Source: Enoplosus armatus (Eukaryota > Chordata > Actinopteri > Centrarchiformes > Enoplosidae). Taken from it: DNA of 64,000 nt. The stretch is taken from the NCBI RefSeq assembly GCF_043641665.1, contig NC_092203.1:1364001-1428000 (forward strand), given 5' to 3'. The translations under genes and the position numbers were made by a program. Positions 55,071 through 61,000 of this stretch are shown here, piece after piece. Numbering within the stretch: position 1 is the stretch's first letter; each line of letters begins with the position of its first letter. The notes under the pieces are model-generated. The model did no database searches. It worked only from the letters and a program-made list of their open reading frames with translations, and was not told the DNA's origin.

Positions 55071-58000
55071 TGTGAGTGTGAGTGTCCTCACCTGAAGTTT
55101 GCTCTCCAAAGCGGCAGTGGCGCTGTCTCCGCTGGTCTCGTCCACCACCACCACCATGTGGGTCAGAGAGTTCACCCTCACCTGCTCCAGCTCCAGGTCC
55201 TCCTGCAGGAGCTGCAAGACGGGAACACACACACACATGAACGTACGGGGCGAAGAGGGGGGACACATACACAAACGTCAAGCTTCAATGACGGCGACTT
55301 GATGGCAGAATGCGGCTGGAGGAAACAGAGGCTCAACGTCGTTGGCTTCCTGCGAGACCACAGGAGTTCAGAACAGAACGACGTTTCGACTATATTCCTT
55401 TAACACCGGGAGGCGACAGGAGCAGTTAGAAAGTTCCCTTTTTGTGGCAGACGCGAGTCTTAATCGGGGCTGCAGCCAACAACTATTGTGTGCTAGCTCC
55501 CACGATGCACACCCTTTGTTTTTCAGTTTAACTTCAAGGCACTTTCCAGACATTTTCAGATTTTGCACAGAAGCTCTTCAGCTTTTCTAAAAAAAAATAT
55601 ATATATACATACATATATATATATAGACAAACTAGTCCTGTGCGCTACCTGTGCAGCTCTCTTCTTGCTGTGTAATGTGTGTGTTTGTATTGTTTATGCA
55701 TAGTCTGCCTTGGTGACGCTTAATCTGCAGTTAATTCTATAACAAGTGGCACCTAATAATGCTTACTGCACCCGCCGTGGTGTCCATAGTTGTAGGGTAC
55801 TGTAGGACAACGCGGCTTTTATGCACCCACTGTCCCTGAATCTGTCCACGCCATGTCAACATGCCTCTCCTTCTATCAGCATGGAAACATTATGGAATAT
55901 GTGGGGTCAAGCAGTTACCAGGAGCGGTAGTAAAAGCTTTCCTGTCGCTGGCGTTAGGCATTCCCACCTCCAACAAATTGCTTTGCACATTTTTCACAAG
56001 GCGACCGAGAACTCTCTCACGGCGTTGGTCGTGATTTTTTTTTTTTCCCCCGTACACACCTATGTGTAAATACCATCGCTGTCACCTGTATGAATGAACC
56101 AAAATAAGAAGTAAACGCTTGAGATGACGTGAGCTGCTGCTAGAGTAGAACGTGTAGGTTACTGAGAGACCCTCAGCTGAACGTTTTTTTCGACTCGTAT
56201 CAGACAAATGGAAACGCGGCATTTGATGGGGATTTGTCACTTGAACACACACCTTTGTGAAATGTGTGTCGAGGGTGGTGTCTTTGTTTTTTTTTTGTTT
56301 TTTTTTAGCTGTTACAAAAATCAAAAACACAACAGGAAAAGTGTATGAAAATGTCAAAAAAAAAAAAGTTTTTATGCTGTAACGTACTGTAAGCTGCAAA
56401 CGTTAGCATGCTTGGCTAACGAGCTAAAAAAGGCCTGTACGCAACTAGCACCGCGGCAGGGAAGCCAATCCTGGATGCTACTATATCAGAGTTGCGGCTA
56501 ACATTAGCGGCTATGTCTTGCAGTGTTAAAACGGCCAAACAAGATCATGTCAGAATAAAACAACCGTCTGATCTAACTTTTTTTTTCCCCCCTCATCGTA
56601 CTTAGAGTACGAGACTAACAGTGCAGCTCCTCCTTTGTTTGCCCACCTTGTGCTCCTCCACTTGGTGCTTGACATCCTCCAGGTCGGGACCCAGCGGCTG
56701 AGCCCCCATCCTCTTAATCCGTGCCTCCGTCTGGTCCAGCCAGTCTGTGAGCTGCTGCAACTGCTGGTGCTGCAGGCTCATCAGGACCTCGTGGAGTCTG
56801 GGAGTGACAGATAATTGAGTGAGCTGTCAATCACACGCTGATACAGTGGGGGGTTAGCCATTATTATAAGTCTTTTCCAAGAACAGTTCAGGCGAGCAGG
56901 TGGAGGCCTGGTTAAACAGGCTGATGCCCCAAGCAGCGACTGCTGCTGATTGAATTGGTCGAAATGGTAAAAGCCACCTATGCTCCTCTTATATTCACCC
57001 CTGCATCATAACAGACCCTCGCTGCCTTGTCCAAGTGGTATTTGGTAGTCAAGGCCATCCATGTCTGCGCAGCTTTGCGCTCGAATCAACAAGATTATCA
57101 AAGGAGATAGCCGAACAGTTAATTAAATTTGGCTCGGTGTCAGTTATCATTGGATTCGCCGTAATTAGAAAAGCCGCGGTTCTTTGTGTCCATGAGTGTT
57201 GGCGACTGCCGGGATCTTCATTCATGGCGGAAGAAAAGAGACGAAACTTGATTCATAGGCCTAAAATTAAGAAAAAAAGAACGTGAGATCATTTTGGCCT
57301 GTGCTATTGACGTGACGTTCGGCGTGTCTCTCATTGGGTGAATGCACTCTGTTAAAATGACACATCTCCCCGAGTTATTTCATCTTTCTCAATGTCTCCT
57401 GGCCTTTATTCCCCACATCTTTCTTTAAAACCTTTGACTCTATTACTTTATCATATATTTGGAATGGTAAATCCTTGCATTTTGAGTGCAGCAATTAACA
57501 CTTGTCTTACCAAAAGGCTACCTACGTCTTCCAATTTGGATCCAGTTTGGTAAAAATCTTTGTTCCGTCCACTCTTAACGGTTCATTCCAAATTTGGCCT
57601 CATGAGGGTTTGAAAACTCTTCATCTTTTTTTTTCAAATTGACGGATACATTTGGTCGAGCCAGGGCTCGTTTTTTCAGATACTTAGAAGTCAGCTAGTT
57701 GCCGGAGAGATGTAACCCTATAGACTCACCCTGGAAGGGTAAATGTTGGTTCTTTAGCTCAACTATTAGAATTGCTTGAACTGTAGGTATAATATAATGT
57801 ATAATTTGTGCTTGTCCCGGGGCTTTAGGAACCCCGGTACTTCATAAACGCACAGAGACGAGAGGAAAAGGGAGTTCTGGCGAGTTTTGGACACAACATC
57901 ATTTTGACTTGATGGTGAGGCTGGATGAAAAGTCAGCGGTCCCCAGTGTTATTGCAATTGATCTGGATAGATCAAATTTCACGGCGATCCATCCCACGGT

Positions 58001-61000
58001 TGTTGATATGTTTCCATTCTGAACCAAAGTGGTGGACAGACCAGCAGAAAGACCGACCTGACGTCAGGTATCTTACCGGCTCTGTCTCTCCATGCTAGCC
58101 ACTCTCAGGTGCTCCCACCGGGAGTTCAGGAGGCTCATCTGCTCCCTGACTTCCGAGTCCTCGTCTTCACTCAGGTTGCCCTCCCCCAGCAGGGCGGCGC
58201 CGGCCCGGAGGACCCGCCCCACGCTGCCCTGGTGGGTGGTCAGCTCCACCATGTAGCCCTGGCGAGAGACGGAACGAAACATTTCACACGCACGTATTCA
58301 CAACGACTCCACTCCTTTCGCCTAATTACCCCTTCCGAAAGATGAGGAGTGCCTCACATCGCTACTCCCACTGAACGCCCCTTCTCCATTTACTTTAACT
58401 GCTTTCAAAATACATCTCCACCTCTCACCTTAGTGCTTAATCTATTTTCTCCGAGCACTTAACTCTTATAGGATCCGTCTTGGGTCTCACGCAGCAAAAT
58501 GGCCAGGGTTAATTTAATTTTGAGAGCATAAAAGTCGATAGTAAGCCAGTGGTCCTGGAAGTCCATCAGTTAATTCAACACTTACGGTTAGCTTTAAAAC
58601 AGCTGCTCAGCGCTGTATCAGCTCTGCAAGTGGACACACAGCTTAAAAAAAATCCACTAATCAAGATACGATAGATAGATTTTTACTATTAGGGACCTTT
58701 GGGAGCTTCGTCTCACGATTTAAGTTTTTTTTTCAGATGTTTGTTCCACCAACAAACAGCAGAGATTGTGTGTGTGTTTTTTTTTGGCCACTTTAAACTC
58801 ATTACTGCAGTCTTTTCAAGCCAGGCCCTTTCAGTGCGGCGGAGGGAGGCTCATTCGTTTCTCCAACTACACGGTTTTCCTAGTTATTGGAACGTGGTAA
58901 ATTGTTGTGGATGTGATGCAAATTGCCTGCAAACACTTGAGATAATACACAAAACACGAATAAATGATAAAGATAATGATTCATGCCACTTTACTTGCAC
59001 ATTACTTTAACTTCTTTATTGTGTTCTTTTTTTTTGGAGGGGGGGGGGGCACATTATTTCTGCTCTATTGGCACTGCAAGAAACTGTGATTTTAAAATAT
59101 TTAACATCACCTCATTATAGTATAATTCATGTGCTTTCACATGAATTTCTCACGTGTTTGTAGTATCAAACGGACGCTCTCTTAAGGAAAAAAGATACTA
59201 TAACAACAATTATAACTACAGCCCCCCCTTGGTGTTACCAAGTTAGTTATTGTACTTTTGAGAAAAAGATTTGGTTTTTAGTTCCTTGTACGACTCAAGC
59301 TCCAAAAAACACCGGATCCTACATTTCCCATGATACAACTTAACAGCGTCTTTCATGAGACAAACACCCAAACACACCACACCCCCAGCTTGTCAGACTT
59401 TGGAAAGCTCCTCCAGAGCCACAGGCGACAATATACAACCGTTTTCAACGGTTTTGAAGTGCCAAACAAACCTGAAATATGTACGTTAATGAAAACAAGA
59501 TGGCAACCACTCGTTTGTTGAGTATAGAATGCATTTACCCACTGCTAATAATGAAAGGAAGTTTGTAAAAACTAAGAACATTTTGGCCATTTTAGGTCAA
59601 GAAAGGTTAAGGTTTCACATATAAAGATTTTTTTTACCACAATTTCTGCATTCAAACAACTAGAGAAAAAGATTAAAGCGTATTGAGGTTAACCATGTAT
59701 GTTACGCCAACACAGAAATGGAAGTCAACCTTTGAATTTGTCGTAGCTTTTCGCAAAAGTAGCTTTAGTTTATAATGTGGGTTACAACTAAGAAAAAAGT
59801 TGGCAGTTTTGTTGTCACGAGGTGCTCGACTTTATACATTTCAGATGAATTAACTCAGAACTTGTTGACTTATAAAAAAAAAACATGTCAGGGCCACATG
59901 GGAGTGTTTGTGCTACAATCCTGCAAGCTTGCGTAGAGTCGACACTAAACCTCTGCATCGTGCGTGGACTGGTGTTTACAGTGTGGTAATTAGAGTGACT
60001 CTCACCTCGTGTGTGTGGAACTGCTCCTTTACCTCCTCCACGTGGCTGGAGATCGGAGGCTGGCCTTGGAGCCCATCTTCAGCCGACAGCAGCCATGTCA
60101 ACACCTTCAAGTTTGAATTGTTACAACATACTTGAATGATGAGTCCTTATGAGTTCTTAGTGTCGACAAATCCCATGAAAAAAGGCTCTGTAATTTCCTA
60201 AAACAGCTGGTCACTGTAGTTTTAAGCAAAAGTTACTCAAACAGGAGGGGGGGATTTGTTGGGGACTATTTTCAGCAGTGGATTAATCCACATTTGGTGC
60301 CCTGGTGAGTATTACTGGGAGCAGTCAAAATAAACTACATTCATGGTAATGAACCCAGTGCAACGGTGTGGCTCACTGGAGCTCTATGGCACAGAGGAAA
60401 ATTATACACACACACACACACACAATACTTGTTAGTAGGACTCATTCATTGTTGGTTTGGCTCAGAGCATGGGATTTGTTGACGCTAAGAAAAACAGAAT
60501 ATCACCACACACACATCCTTTAACAGAAGCAGACTTAAAAGATGCATTAAATGTAATCATCATGGTACCGTACCTCTTCCAGTGCAGCCTGGTAGCTCTC
60601 CAGGCTGGTGGAGCCTGGAGGCAGAGGACTGAGGCCCCGCTGTAGCTCCTCCTGGCTGGGAGTTAGGAACTAGAGAAGGGAAGGCACGGATGGGAGATAA
60701 TGGGCCGAGATGGAATGTGATCGTGTCGAGAGGGAATAGACGGCAGGGGGTTGAGAAGTAGAGGAAATGAAGGAAGGAAGAAGGAAGCAGACAGTGTGTC
60801 GGAAGTGAGAAAAGAAGGTTTTGCAGAGAGGCAGAGAGAGATGAGTGGAGACAACAAACAGGCAGCATGAAAGGAAGGTGGGAGACAGAGAGGATAGAGA
60901 GAGATGAGGAGAGGCCTGTTAGTGTTAGCCATTACCGCTGCCGACAAGCAGTTCTGGCCTTTGTCCAACCTTAACAACTTGTCCTCTCTCTCTCTCCCTC

